From positions 1 to 6,750 of the forward strand of contig DFZJ01000051.1 of assembly GCA_002382045.1 (NCBI GenBank): a stretch of DNA of 6,750 nucleotides, written 5' to 3'. Below are positions 1-6,307 of the stretch, piece by piece. The notes beneath the pieces are model-generated. The model was not told where the DNA came from, searched no databases, and saw nothing but the letters and a program-made list of their open reading frames with translations. This DNA comes from Syntrophaceae bacterium UBA4059. GTDB lineage: Bacteria > Desulfobacterota > Syntrophia > Syntrophales > Smithellaceae. Each line of letters opens with the position of its first letter. The stretch's first letter is position 1. A program made the position numbers and the translations under genes.

Positions 1-47
1 CTTTCCCGCCTGGCTATCATGAGTACGAAGCTAAAATCGCGGGGTGA
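1..47 (+). CDS. Possible 3' tail of an upstream gene, unidentified
   Basis: In the frame starting at position 3 the window opens with 14 codons reading FPPGYHEYEAKIAG, followed by TGA at 45-47. The residue mix (PPGY, HEYE) looks protein-like, but I do not recognise the family. The frame starting at position 1 is also open, to a TAG at 70-72 (24 codons ending in GDFLRVHQK), so the choice of frame is uncertain. It is also possible that neither is coding. Sequence to the left of the window is needed to decide. Confidence 0.25.
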   Translation, partial: FPPGYHEYEAKIAG

Positions 48-94
48 CTTTTTACGGGTTCATCAAAAATAGTTTTTAATTAATGGTCATCTTT

Positions 95-108
95 TTTATT
101 GCAATAAA
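95..108. repeat. Perfect 14-bp palindrome, TTTATTGCAATAAA
   Basis: The sequence equals its own reverse complement over 14 bases with no central spacer. It lies in the AT-rich stretch upstream of the tRNA-Leu promoter. Having no loop, it is a poor candidate for an RNA hairpin terminator. The symmetry suits a dimeric DNA-binding protein, but it could arise by chance in such AT-rich DNA. No regulator is identified. Confidence 0.4.
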
Positions 109-160
109 GGGAATTATCATTTACAGAAAAAGCGTAATTTGATTGGTTTTGTTGCAGTGC

Positions 161-176
161 GCCGATGATCATCCGC
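161..176. repeat. Near-perfect 16-bp palindrome abutting the tRNA-Leu -35 box
   Basis: The core GATGATCATC (164-173) is a perfect 10-bp palindrome. After one mismatch on each side it gains two more pairs (GC at 161-162 with GC at 175-176). It ends two bases before the TTGACA box at 178. That position is where an activator or repressor dimer, or an upstream control element, might act. Function is inferred from symmetry and position only. Confidence 0.35.
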
Positions 177-177
177 G

Positions 178-205
178 TTGACATTTTAAATAATGAATAT
201 AGGAT
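178..205 (+). promoter_or_regulatory. Sigma70-type promoter for tRNA-Leu (and possibly tig)
   Basis: A consensus -35 hexamer TTGACA occupies 178-183. With a 16-nt spacer it is followed by TAGGAT at 200-205, which matches TATAAT at four of six positions. A start site about 7 nt further on, near 212, would leave a leader of about 10 nt before the mature tRNA at 223. The spacing and location fit a stable-RNA promoter. An overlapping alternative -10, TATAGG at 198-203, has a poor 14-nt spacer. Confidence 0.6.
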
Positions 206-222
206 TCCAAAATCATCCAAAG

Positions 223-307
223 GCGAGAGTGGCGGAATTGGCAGACGCACTGGACTTAGGATCCAGCGGGTAAAACCTTAGGAGTTCAAGTCTCCTCTCT
301 CGCACCA
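223..307 (+). tRNA. tRNA-Leu, anticodon UAG
   Basis: An 85-nt class II tRNA with encoded CCA (305-307). The acceptor stem pairs GCGAGAG (223-229) with CTCTCGC (297-303), leaving discriminator A304. The anticodon stem CTGGA (250-254) pairs with TCCAG (262-266) and encloses loop CTTAGGA, so the anticodon is TAG at 257-259. It reads CUA and probably other CUN leucine codons. An extended variable arm lies between the anticodon and T stems, as expected for leucine. The T arm is AGGAG / TTCAAGT / CTCCT (280-296). No terminator follows, and the trigger factor start codon is only 43 nt beyond the CCA. A joint transcript needing 3' processing is therefore likely. Confidence 0.97.
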
Positions 308-350
308 GAATGCATGACCGTAATAATTAAAATATAAGGAGAAAAAAGTA

Positions 351-1661
351 GTGAGCGAGCTTTCCGTAAAACTAGAAGATATCAGTCAGGTTAAGAAAAA
401 GATGTCATTTGAGGTGCCTTGGGCTTCTGTAAAAGATGAACTGGATAATGTTTATCGTGATATTAGTAAAAAAGCCAAGATTAAAGGTTTCCGTCCGGGA
501 AAAATCCCCCGCAAAGTGCTGGAAAATTATTTTAAAGCCGACGCGGAAGGGGAGGCGATCACCAACATCGTCAATAAATACTATTGGCAGGAACTTGATG
601 ATCGCGGGATTGTTACACTTTCGCGACCGGAAATCGAGCAGACTGGATTGAAAGAAAATAGTGACTTTTCGTTTTGCGCCACATTTGAAACAGAACCTGC
701 ATTTGAACCGCAAGGTTATGAAGGACTGGAGTTAGAAAAGGTTAATGTTTCCGTATCGGAAGAAGATATCGAAAAGCGCCTTAAAGAAATCCGTAAGATG
801 TTTGCCACCATGCAGGATGTCACAGAAGATCGTCCGGCCGTCATGGGTGATTTTGTAACGATTGATTTTGCGGGAACGCTTGACGGAGAGGCGCTTCCTG
901 AACTGAAATCAGAAAATTTTCTGCTTGAACTGGGATCGAAAAAATTTATTCCAGGTTATGAAGAGCAGATCGTGGGCATGAAAAACGGCGAAATCAAAGA
1001 TGTCCATGTGACATTCCCCTCCGATTATCATGAGAAAAAAATGGCCGGAAAAGATGTCACGTTTAACGTCACCCTGAAGGGACTCAAAGAGCAGAAACTG
1101 CCTGAAATCGACGAAGACTTTATCAAAAATTTTGACAAGTATAATACGCTCGAAGACTTAAAGAATGATGTTAAGAAAACCATGGAAGAACAATGCAGAC
1201 GCCAGAGCGATTCCCAGTTCAAGGACAGAATCATGGAAGCCATTGTGGCGGCCAACGCGTTTGAGGCGCCGCCGTCACTTATAGAGCGGCAGATCTTCTA
1301 TATGATGGATGATACGCAAAAAAGAATGAAATCCGCCGGGATGGATGAGAAAAACGCCATGGAATTGAGCTTCCGTATGCATGATCAGTTCAAGCAGGAT
1401 GCCGAAAAAACGGTAAAATCTTTTCTGCTTATAAAAAAGATATCTGAAAAAGAAGCCATTACCGCTACTGATGAGGATATCGATAATCATATTAAGGAAT
1501 TAGCTGAAATTCATCACACGGATTATGAAGTTGTTAAAAACGCTTATGCCAACGAAGAGCGAATGAATTCTCTGAAATCAGAGATTATCCAGAAAAAGGT
1601 ATTTGACTTTATTGAGCAGCGGGCCAATATTAAGACTGTTGAAAAAGTTGGAATGGCTTGA
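351..1661 (+). CDS. tig: Trigger factor, ribosome-associated chaperone and peptidyl-prolyl isomerase
   Basis: Trigger factor sits at the ribosomal exit tunnel in the cytosol, shields nascent chains and can isomerise prolyl bonds. The 436-residue product is close to the family's usual length (E. coli about 432). Residues 1 to about 115 form the ribosome-binding domain and carry the signature GFRPGKIP (46-53), which corresponds to the FRK docking loop. An FKBP-type isomerase domain spans about 165-247, with VTIDFAGTLDGE near its start and FIPGYEEQIVGM in the middle. The remainder, about 250-430, is the helical, charged substrate-cradling domain. The start is GTG at 351, chosen because AAGGAG (336-341) lies 9 nt upstream and the protein begins as the family does. 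The gene follows tRNA-Leu with no terminator or clear promoter between. Its stop codon overlaps the clpP ribosome binding site. Confidence 0.97.
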   Translation: MSELSVKLEDISQVKKKMSFEVPWASVKDELDNVYRDISKKAKIKGFRPGKIPRKVLENYFKADAEGEAITNIVNKYYWQELDDRGIVTLSRPEIEQTGLKENSDFSFCATFETEPAFEPQGYEGLELEKVNVSVSEEDIEKRLKEIRKMFATMQDVTEDRPAVMGDFVTIDFAGTLDGEALPELKSENFLLELGSKKFIPGYEEQIVGMKNGEIKDVHVTFPSDYHEKKMAGKDVTFNVTLKGLKEQKLPEIDEDFIKNFDKYNTLEDLKNDVKKTMEEQCRRQSDSQFKDRIMEAIVAANAFEAPPSLIERQIFYMMDDTQKRMKSAGMDEKNAMELSFRMHDQFKQDAEKTVKSFLLIKKISEKEAITATDEDIDNHIKELAEIHHTDYEVVKNAYANEERMNSLKSEIIQKKVFDFIEQRANIKTVEKVGMA

Positions 1662-1666
1662 GGAGG
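1660..1666 (+). promoter_or_regulatory. clpP ribosome binding site overlapping the tig stop codon
   Basis: The sequence GAGGAGG is a strong Shine-Dalgarno site placed 7 nt before the clpP ATG at 1674. Its first two bases are the last two of the tig TGA (1659-1661). Ribosomes finishing tig therefore stop on the clpP initiation region, which favours translational coupling. Confidence 0.85.
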
Positions 1667-1673
1667 CTGTTTA

Positions 1674-2291
1674 ATGAATTTAATACCCATGGTAGTGGAG
1701 CAGGACGGGCGAGGTGAAAGAGCATTCGACATCTATTCCCGTCTTTTAAAGGATCGCATCATTTTTCTTGGAACGGCCATTGATGACAACGTCGCAAATG
1801 TAGTTGTCGCGCAAATGCTTTATCTGGAAGCCGAGGACCCTGATAAAGAAATATTTTTCTATTTGAATTCTCCCGGCGGGAGTGTCAGTTCGGGCATGGC
1901 CATTTATGATACGATGCAATATATTAAGCCTCAGATTAACACGGTTTGCATGGGGCAGTCGGCCAGCATGGCGGCGATTCTTCTGGCGGCCGGCGAAAAA
2001 GGGAAAAGATTTGCGCTGCCGCATGCGCGAATTTTAATCCATCAGCCTTTGGGCGGTTTCCAGGGCCAGGCGACGGATATTGATATTCAGGCCAGAGAAA
2101 TCTTGAGATTAAAAGACGAATTAAACAAAATTCTTTCGGATTTAACAGGTCAACCCCTGGAAAAGATCATGAATGATACGGAAAGAGACTACTTCATGAC
2201 CAGTCAGCAAGCTAAAGAATATGGTTTAATTGACGAAATAGTAGTAAGAAAAACTGTTGTACCGGGTGTGAATAAAGGAGATGTTAAGTGA
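1674..2291 (+). CDS. clpP: ClpP, ATP-dependent Clp protease proteolytic subunit
   Basis: ClpP is the serine peptidase that assembles into a double seven-membered ring in the cytosol. It cleaves proteins threaded in by ClpX or another Clp ATPase. The 205-residue length is normal. The catalytic triad is visible: Ser98 in GQSASM (94-99), His123 in ILIHQPLGG, and Asp172 in DTERDYFM. The oxyanion-region motif NSPGGS is at 65-70 and the handle-helix segment GQATDIDIQA at 131-140. The N-terminus MNLIPMVVEQ resembles the short leader of Bacillus-type ClpP that forms the axial pore loops. There is no long propeptide of the E. coli kind. The start at 1674 has a strong ribosome binding site. The end overlaps clpX by 4 nt. 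Confidence 0.98.
   Translation: MNLIPMVVEQDGRGERAFDIYSRLLKDRIIFLGTAIDDNVANVVVAQMLYLEAEDPDKEIFFYLNSPGGSVSSGMAIYDTMQYIKPQINTVCMGQSASMAAILLAAGEKGKRFALPHARILIHQPLGGFQGQATDIDIQAREILRLKDELNKILSDLTGQPLEKIMNDTERDYFMTSQQAKEYGLIDEIVVRKTVVPGVNKGDVK
2274..2280 (+). promoter_or_regulatory. clpX ribosome binding site inside the end of clpP
   Basis: AAAGGAG lies 7 nt before the clpX GTG at 2288 and supports that start. It is within the last codons of clpP, so clpX initiation should be coupled to clpP termination. A second, weaker site, GAGGT at 2313-2317, precedes an in-frame ATG at 2324 by 6 nt. Confidence 0.8.
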
Positions 2292-3547
2292 TAAAAAGAA
2301 GTAAAGATAATCGAGGTCAGGGTATGCTATTTTGTTCATTCTGCGGGAAAATGCAAAGCGAAGTTCGCAAGTTGGTCGCCGGTCCCACGGCTTATATTTG
2401 TGATGAATGTATTGAACTGTGCCGCTGTATTGTTGAGGAAGAGGAAAAAACAGTCGAAAAAGGCCCAAAGAACGTTTTACCGGAGCCTAAAGAAATTAAA
2501 AAATTCCTGGACTCTTATGTGATTGGCCAGGAAAAAACAAAGAAAATTCTGTCTGTTGCGGTTTATAATCATTATAAAAGACTATTTTCCAATGTCAGTT
2601 CGACTGATGGCGTTGAAATCCAGAAAAGTAATGTGCTTCTGGTCGGTCCCACCGGATCGGGGAAAACGCTGCTGGCTAAAACACTGGCTAAATTTCTCAA
2701 TGTTCCCTTTACGATAGCGGATGCTACGACGCTGACGGAGGCAGGCTATGTCGGTGAGGATGTTGAAAATATTATCCTGAGTCTGCTGCAAAACGCGGAT
2801 TACGATGTGGCGCGTGCATCAAAAGGCATCGTTTATATTGACGAAATAGATAAAATCGCCAAAAAATCAGGCAATCCGTCCATCACCAGGGATGTTTCCG
2901 GCGAGGGTGTGCAACAGGCCCTGTTAAAAATCATGGAAGGCACAATGGCCAATATCCCGCCGAAGGGTGGGCGCAAACATCCGCAACAGGAGTTCATTCA
3001 GGTCGATACCACCAATATCCTGTTTATTTGCGGGGGGGCCTTCAATGATCTGGAAAACATTATTTCCAAGCGGATTGGCACAAACACCATGGGGTTTGGC
3101 GCGGAAATCAAAAGCAAGAAAGAAAAAAGAATAGGCGAGCTGCTGGTGGATGTTCGTTCTGAAGATCTGCTCAAATTCGGCCTTATTCCCGAATTTATCG
3201 GACGTCTTCCGGTTATCGCCACACTTGATGATCTGGATGAATCCTCACTGGTTCGTATTTTGATGGAACCTAAAGATTCCATCATCAAACAATATAAGAA
3301 ATTATTTGAATTGGAAAACGTTACGCTGAAGTTCACGGATGGGGCGCTTCGGTGTGTTGCGAAATTGTCCATGGAAAGAAAATCCGGAGCACGCGGCTTA
3401 CGTTCCATTCTCGAAAACACCATGTTGGAAGTGATGTACGATATTCCGTCACAGCGGGATATCAAGGAATGTGTGATCAGCGAGGAAGTTGTGCTCAATA
3501 AGGAAAAGCCTATTCTGATCTATGATACAAAATCGGAATCCGCATAA
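2288..3547 (+). CDS. clpX: ClpX, substrate-recognising AAA+ unfoldase of the ClpXP protease
   Basis: ClpX is a hexameric ATPase that recognises degradation tags, unfolds the protein and threads it into ClpP. The 419-residue product has all the family parts. An N-terminal zinc-binding domain carries Cys16, Cys19, Cys38 and Cys41. Walker A is GPTGSGKT (120-127) and Walker B is IVYIDEID, with Asp185 and Glu186. Pore loop GYVG is at 153-156 and the RKH substrate loop at 229-231. The arginine-finger segment is EFIGRLPV (Arg306) and sensor 2 is GARGLR (Arg369). The ClpP-docking loop reads MGF (268-270) where the common form is IGF or LGF. The GTG start at 2288 is preferred over ATG 2324 because it has the better ribosome binding site and gives the usual short tail before the zinc domain. 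It overlaps clpP by 4 nt (GTGA), so the two should be translated together. Confidence 0.98.
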   Translation: MIKRSKDNRGQGMLFCSFCGKMQSEVRKLVAGPTAYICDECIELCRCIVEEEEKTVEKGPKNVLPEPKEIKKFLDSYVIGQEKTKKILSVAVYNHYKRLFSNVSSTDGVEIQKSNVLLVGPTGSGKTLLAKTLAKFLNVPFTIADATTLTEAGYVGEDVENIILSLLQNADYDVARASKGIVYIDEIDKIAKKSGNPSITRDVSGEGVQQALLKIMEGTMANIPPKGGRKHPQQEFIQVDTTNILFICGGAFNDLENIISKRIGTNTMGFGAEIKSKKEKRIGELLVDVRSEDLLKFGLIPEFIGRLPVIATLDDLDESSLVRILMEPKDSIIKQYKKLFELENVTLKFTDGALRCVAKLSMERKSGARGLRSILENTMLEVMYDIPSQRDIKECVISEEVVLNKEKPILIYDTKSESA

Positions 3548-3571
3548 CAAATAATTATTCAGGATGAGGGA

Positions 3572-5980
3572 ATGACCGAAGAACAAAATTATAATAATCA
3601 AAATAAGACCAACATCATTCCGCTTTTGCCGCTTCGGGATGTCGTTGTCTTTCCGCATATGATTGTGCCGTTGTTTGTGGGCAGGGAAAAGTCCATCGCC
3701 GCGCTGGAATCCGCCATGAAATATGAAAAAGGTATTTTCATGGTTGCCCAGAAAAACGCTAAAAAAGACGATCCTGCCGAAGAAGACATCTACAAGGTTG
3801 GAACGATCGGAATTATCATCCAGCTTTTGCGCCTGCCTGATGGAACGGTAAAAGTGCTGGTAGAAGGTAAAACGCGTGGCACGATCCAGGAGTATCTTAA
3901 AAATGACGATTTTTTTCTTGTGAAAGTTGCCGATATTGAAGACGTCGATGATGATCCCAATGACGTTCGAAAACAGGCGCTGATGCGCAGCATCAAAGAA
4001 TCTTTCGAGCTCTATCTGAAACTGAGCAAGAAGGTTCACGTGGAAATGATGGGCACGATTGCCGCCATTGATGACCCGTCCAAGCTGGCTGACGTGGTGG
4101 TCACCCATCTGAATGTCAAACTGGAAGACAAACAGAGGATCATGGAAATATACAACATCAGTGAACGGCTGGAAGCTATTTATTCGCTGATGCTCTCTGA
4201 AATTGAAATCCTGCAGGTTGAAGAAAAAATCAAGCGTCGCGTCAAAAAGCAGATGGAGAAAACTCAGAAGGATTACTACCTGAATGAACAAATGCGCGCC
4301 ATTCAGAAGGAAATGGGCGAAAAAGATGATTTTAAGAATGAAATAGCGGATATGGAAAAGCGACTCAAACAAAAGAAACTGTCGGAAGAAGCAACAAAAA
4401 AAGTCCGGCAGGAGATTAAAAAATTACAAATGATGTCGCCTATGTCGGCGGAAGCCACCGTTGTTCGCAATTACATTGATTGGCTGCTGGATATGCCGTG
4501 GTCCGAAATCACTGAAAATAAGTACACCCTGAAAGAATCAGAAAATATTCTTGATGAAGACCATTACGGATTGAAAAAAGTAAAGGAACGAATTATCGAA
4601 TATCTGGCTGTTCAATCCCTGGTTAAGAAAAACAAGGGACCGATTCTTTGTCTGGTTGGCCCCCCCGGAGTGGGAAAAACGTCAATTGCCAAATCAGTCG
4701 CCCGCGCAACGAATCGAAAGTTTGTCCGTATTTCGCTGGGCGGCGTTCGCGATGAAGCGGAAATTCGCGGTCATCGCCGAACCTATATCGGCGCCATGCC
4801 GGGTAAAATCATTCAATCCCTGAAAAAAGCGGGCTCGAATAACCCCGTTTTCTGCCTGGATGAAGTCGATAAGCTCAGCTCTGATTTCCGGGGAGATCCC
4901 TCGTCAGCGTTACTCGAAGTGCTTGATCCTGAACAGAATTGTGCATTCAATGATAATTATCTGGACGTAGATTATAATTTATCCGACATTATGTTCATCA
5001 CGACAGCCAACGTTTTACAAACGATACCGGCCCCCTTGCAGGACAGAATGGAAGTGATCCGTATTGCCGGTTACACGGAACAGGAAAAACTGCAAATCGC
5101 AACAAAATTTCTGCTGACAAAAGAAACGGAAGCGAATGGTCTTGCGGTGGAGAATATTGAGTTTACGAAAGGCGCCCTGCTGCGCGTTATCCGAGAGTAC
5201 ACAAGAGAAGCAGGGGTGCGTAATCTGGAGCGGGAAATCGCATCAATTTGCCGTAAGGTCGCCAAAGAAATTGTCAGTAATGGCGCCAAAAAGAAAATTA
5301 TCATCAGCTCTAAGAGCGTCCCGAAGTATTTAGGCGTTCCGAAATTCCGGCATGGTGAGACAGAGGAAAAAAGTCAGATTGGCCTGACAACCGGCTTGGC
5401 CTGGACGGAAGTCGGCGGGGAATTGCTGGTGATCGAAGCCTCCGTCATGGAAGGAACGGGCCGCATGGTTATGACCGGAAAACTGGGCGATGTCATGCAG
5501 GAATCCGTTCAGGCAGCCCTGACCTATATCCGTGCGCGAGCCGAGAAGTTCGGTTTGCCGAAAAACTTTTATAAGAAAATAGACATTCATGTTCATGTGC
5601 CCGAAGGCGCGATTCCCAAGGATGGCCCGTCAGCAGGCATTGCAATGGCCACATCCATTGCATCGGCCCTCATGAAAAAGAAAGTCCGTGCGGATATGGC
5701 GATGACGGGTGAAATAACATTAAGGGGAAGGGTGCTGCCCATTGGTGGATTAAAAGAGAAAATTCTTGCGGCCCACCGCGGAAACATAAAAATGGTCATC
5801 ATTCCCAAAGACAATGAGAAGGATCTGGCGGAAGTTCCGCTCAATGTTCAACACGCCCTCAAAATTGTTTTAGTCGATCACATTGACGAGGTGTTGGATA
5901 TTGCATTTGTAAAAGATGAGGATGGTTTTGGCCAAGCTTTAACAACCGATATGCAGGTTGTCGCCCAGCCTGTGAATTAA
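3572..5980 (+). CDS. lon: Lon, ATP-dependent serine protease (LonA type)
   Basis: Lon is a cytosolic homohexamer that unfolds and degrades damaged proteins and short-lived regulators in a single polypeptide. The 802-residue length is typical of LonA. The N-terminal substrate-binding domain starts at IIPLLPLRDVVVFPHMIVPL (15-34) and continues to about 205. A charged helical, coiled-coil-rich stretch follows at about 210-290. The AAA+ module has Walker A GPPGVGKT (363-370), Walker B with Asp430 and Glu431, pore loop TYIGAMPG (404-411), arginine finger in LQDRMEV (Arg492) and sensor 2 in GVRNLER (Arg550). The C-terminal peptidase has the Ser-Lys dyad: Ser687 in PKDGPSAG and Lys730 in GGLKEK, spaced 43 residues apart as in E. 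coli. ATG 3572 is preceded by AGGA at 3561-3564. The 24-nt gap from clpX has no terminator, so lon probably shares that transcript. I saw no CIRCE element or convincing sigma32 site. Confidence 0.98.
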   Translation: MTEEQNYNNQNKTNIIPLLPLRDVVVFPHMIVPLFVGREKSIAALESAMKYEKGIFMVAQKNAKKDDPAEEDIYKVGTIGIIIQLLRLPDGTVKVLVEGKTRGTIQEYLKNDDFFLVKVADIEDVDDDPNDVRKQALMRSIKESFELYLKLSKKVHVEMMGTIAAIDDPSKLADVVVTHLNVKLEDKQRIMEIYNISERLEAIYSLMLSEIEILQVEEKIKRRVKKQMEKTQKDYYLNEQMRAIQKEMGEKDDFKNEIADMEKRLKQKKLSEEATKKVRQEIKKLQMMSPMSAEATVVRNYIDWLLDMPWSEITENKYTLKESENILDEDHYGLKKVKERIIEYLAVQSLVKKNKGPILCLVGPPGVGKTSIAKSVARATNRKFVRISLGGVRDEAEIRGHRRTYIGAMPGKIIQSLKKAGSNNPVFCLDEVDKLSSDFRGDPSSALLEVLDPEQNCAFNDNYLDVDYNLSDIMFITTANVLQTIPAPLQDRMEVIRIAGYTEQEKLQIATKFLLTKETEANGLAVENIEFTKGALLRVIREYTREAGVRNLEREIASICRKVAKEIVSNGAKKKIIISSKSVPKYLGVPKFRHGETEEKSQIGLTTGLAWTEVGGELLVIEASVMEGTGRMVMTGKLGDVMQESVQAALTYIRARAEKFGLPKNFYKKIDIHVHVPEGAIPKDGPSAGIAMATSIASALMKKKVRADMAMTGEITLRGRVLPIGGLKEKILAAHRGNIKMVIIPKDNEKDLAEVPLNVQHALKIVLVDHIDEVLDIAFVKDEDGFGQALTTDMQVVAQPVN

Positions 5981-6003
5981 GGGAGATTGCCGATTTTTAT
6001 ATC

Positions 6004-6032
6004 TTGACAAGAAATCTCAATGTTGCTAGAAG
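6004..6032 (+). promoter_or_regulatory. Sigma70-type promoter for the tRNA-Val/tRNA-Asp operon
   Basis: A consensus TTGACA (6004-6009) is followed after an optimal 17-nt spacer by TAGAAG (6027-6032), four of six matches to TATAAT. The bases just upstream, TGC at 6024-6026, form an extended -10 (TGn). The predicted start near 6039 lies about 18 nt before the mature tRNA-Val. This makes the tRNA pair a transcription unit separate from lon, though read-through from lon is not excluded. Confidence 0.65.
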
Positions 6033-6056
6033 CCATGCAGCTTTTTTTGGGCATGT

Positions 6057-6132
6057 GGGCGGGTAGCTCAGCTGGAAGAGCGCCACGCTTACACCGTGGA
6101 TGTCACAGGTTCGAGCCCTGTCCCGCCTACCA
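6057..6132 (+). tRNA. tRNA-Val, anticodon UAC
   Basis: A 76-nt tRNA with encoded CCA (6130-6132). The acceptor stem pairs GGGCGGG (6057-6063) with CCCGCCT (6122-6128). The first pair is a G-U wobble and the discriminator is A6129. The D stem is GCTC/GAGC. The anticodon stem CCACG (6083-6087) pairs with CGTGG (6095-6099) and encloses loop CTTACAC, giving anticodon TAC at 6090-6092, which reads GUA and related valine codons. The T arm is ACAGG / TTCGAGC / CCTGT. It is followed after 27 nt by tRNA-Asp. Confidence 0.97.
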
Positions 6133-6159
6133 GAAAAAGAACTTTAATAATGATTTTTT

Positions 6160-6236
6160 GGGGTCATAGTTAAGTTGGTTATAACGCCGGCCTGTCACGC
6201 CGGAGGGCAGGGGTTCAAGTCCCCTTGGCCCCGCCA
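6160..6236 (+). tRNA. tRNA-Asp, anticodon GUC
   Basis: A 77-nt tRNA with encoded CCA (6234-6236). Acceptor strand GGGGTCA (6160-6166) pairs with TGGCCCC (6226-6232), with one U-G pair and discriminator G6233, which is the aspartate identity base. The D stem is GTTA/TAAC. The anticodon stem CCGGC (6187-6191) pairs with GCCGG (6199-6203) around loop CTGTCAC. The anticodon GTC at 6194-6196 reads GAC and GAU. The T arm is AGGGG / TTCAAGT / CCCCT. It is the last gene of the tRNA pair and is followed directly by an intrinsic terminator. Confidence 0.97.
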
Positions 6237-6243
6237 GAAAATC

Positions 6244-6280
6244 AAAAGGGAGTCGATATCATGCGCGACTCCCTTTTTTT
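6244..6280 (+). terminator. Rho-independent terminator of the tRNA-Val/tRNA-Asp operon
   Basis: GGGAGTCG (6248-6255) pairs perfectly with CGACTCCC (6266-6273) across a 10-nt loop. A run of seven T follows (6274-6280). Four A residues before the stem (6244-6247) can extend pairing into the T run, so the hairpin may also work weakly on the opposite strand. It starts 8 nt after the tRNA-Asp CCA and separates the tRNA unit from the CorC-like gene. Confidence 0.93.
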
Positions 6281-6307
6281 GTTTGTGATGCTGGTGCAAC
6301 AGGGTGA

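Noticed and set aside
308..350. A separate promoter for tig between tRNA-Leu and the start codon
   Set aside because: TATAAG-like and TAAAAT-like sequences exist, but no acceptable -35 box sits 16-18 nt upstream, and AT-rich leaders often give such matches.
223..350. Integration (att) site or genomic island at tRNA-Leu
   Set aside because: The tRNA 3' end is followed directly by tig, with no integrase gene, duplicated tRNA end or composition change.
405..713. 102-codon open frame on the - strand inside tig
   Set aside because: No family resemblance, Phe/Arg/Cys-rich composition and full overlap with the conserved trigger factor N-terminal domain mark it as a shadow.
2998..3498. 166-codon open frame on the - strand inside clpX
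   Set aside because: It is Ser- and Arg-rich with no recognisable motif, and is the antisense shadow of the conserved ClpX ATPase domain.
3548..3571. Terminator or promoter between clpX and lon
   Set aside because: The 24-nt gap has no inverted repeat with a T run and no -35/-10 pair. A promoter inside the end of clpX cannot be excluded but none stands out.
3449..4372. 307-codon open frame on the - strand, antisense to the start of lon and the end of clpX
   Set aside because: It starts with TTG, has no ribosome binding site, is abnormally rich in Phe, Ile and His as expected for the complement of a charged helical region, and lies over two clearly real genes.
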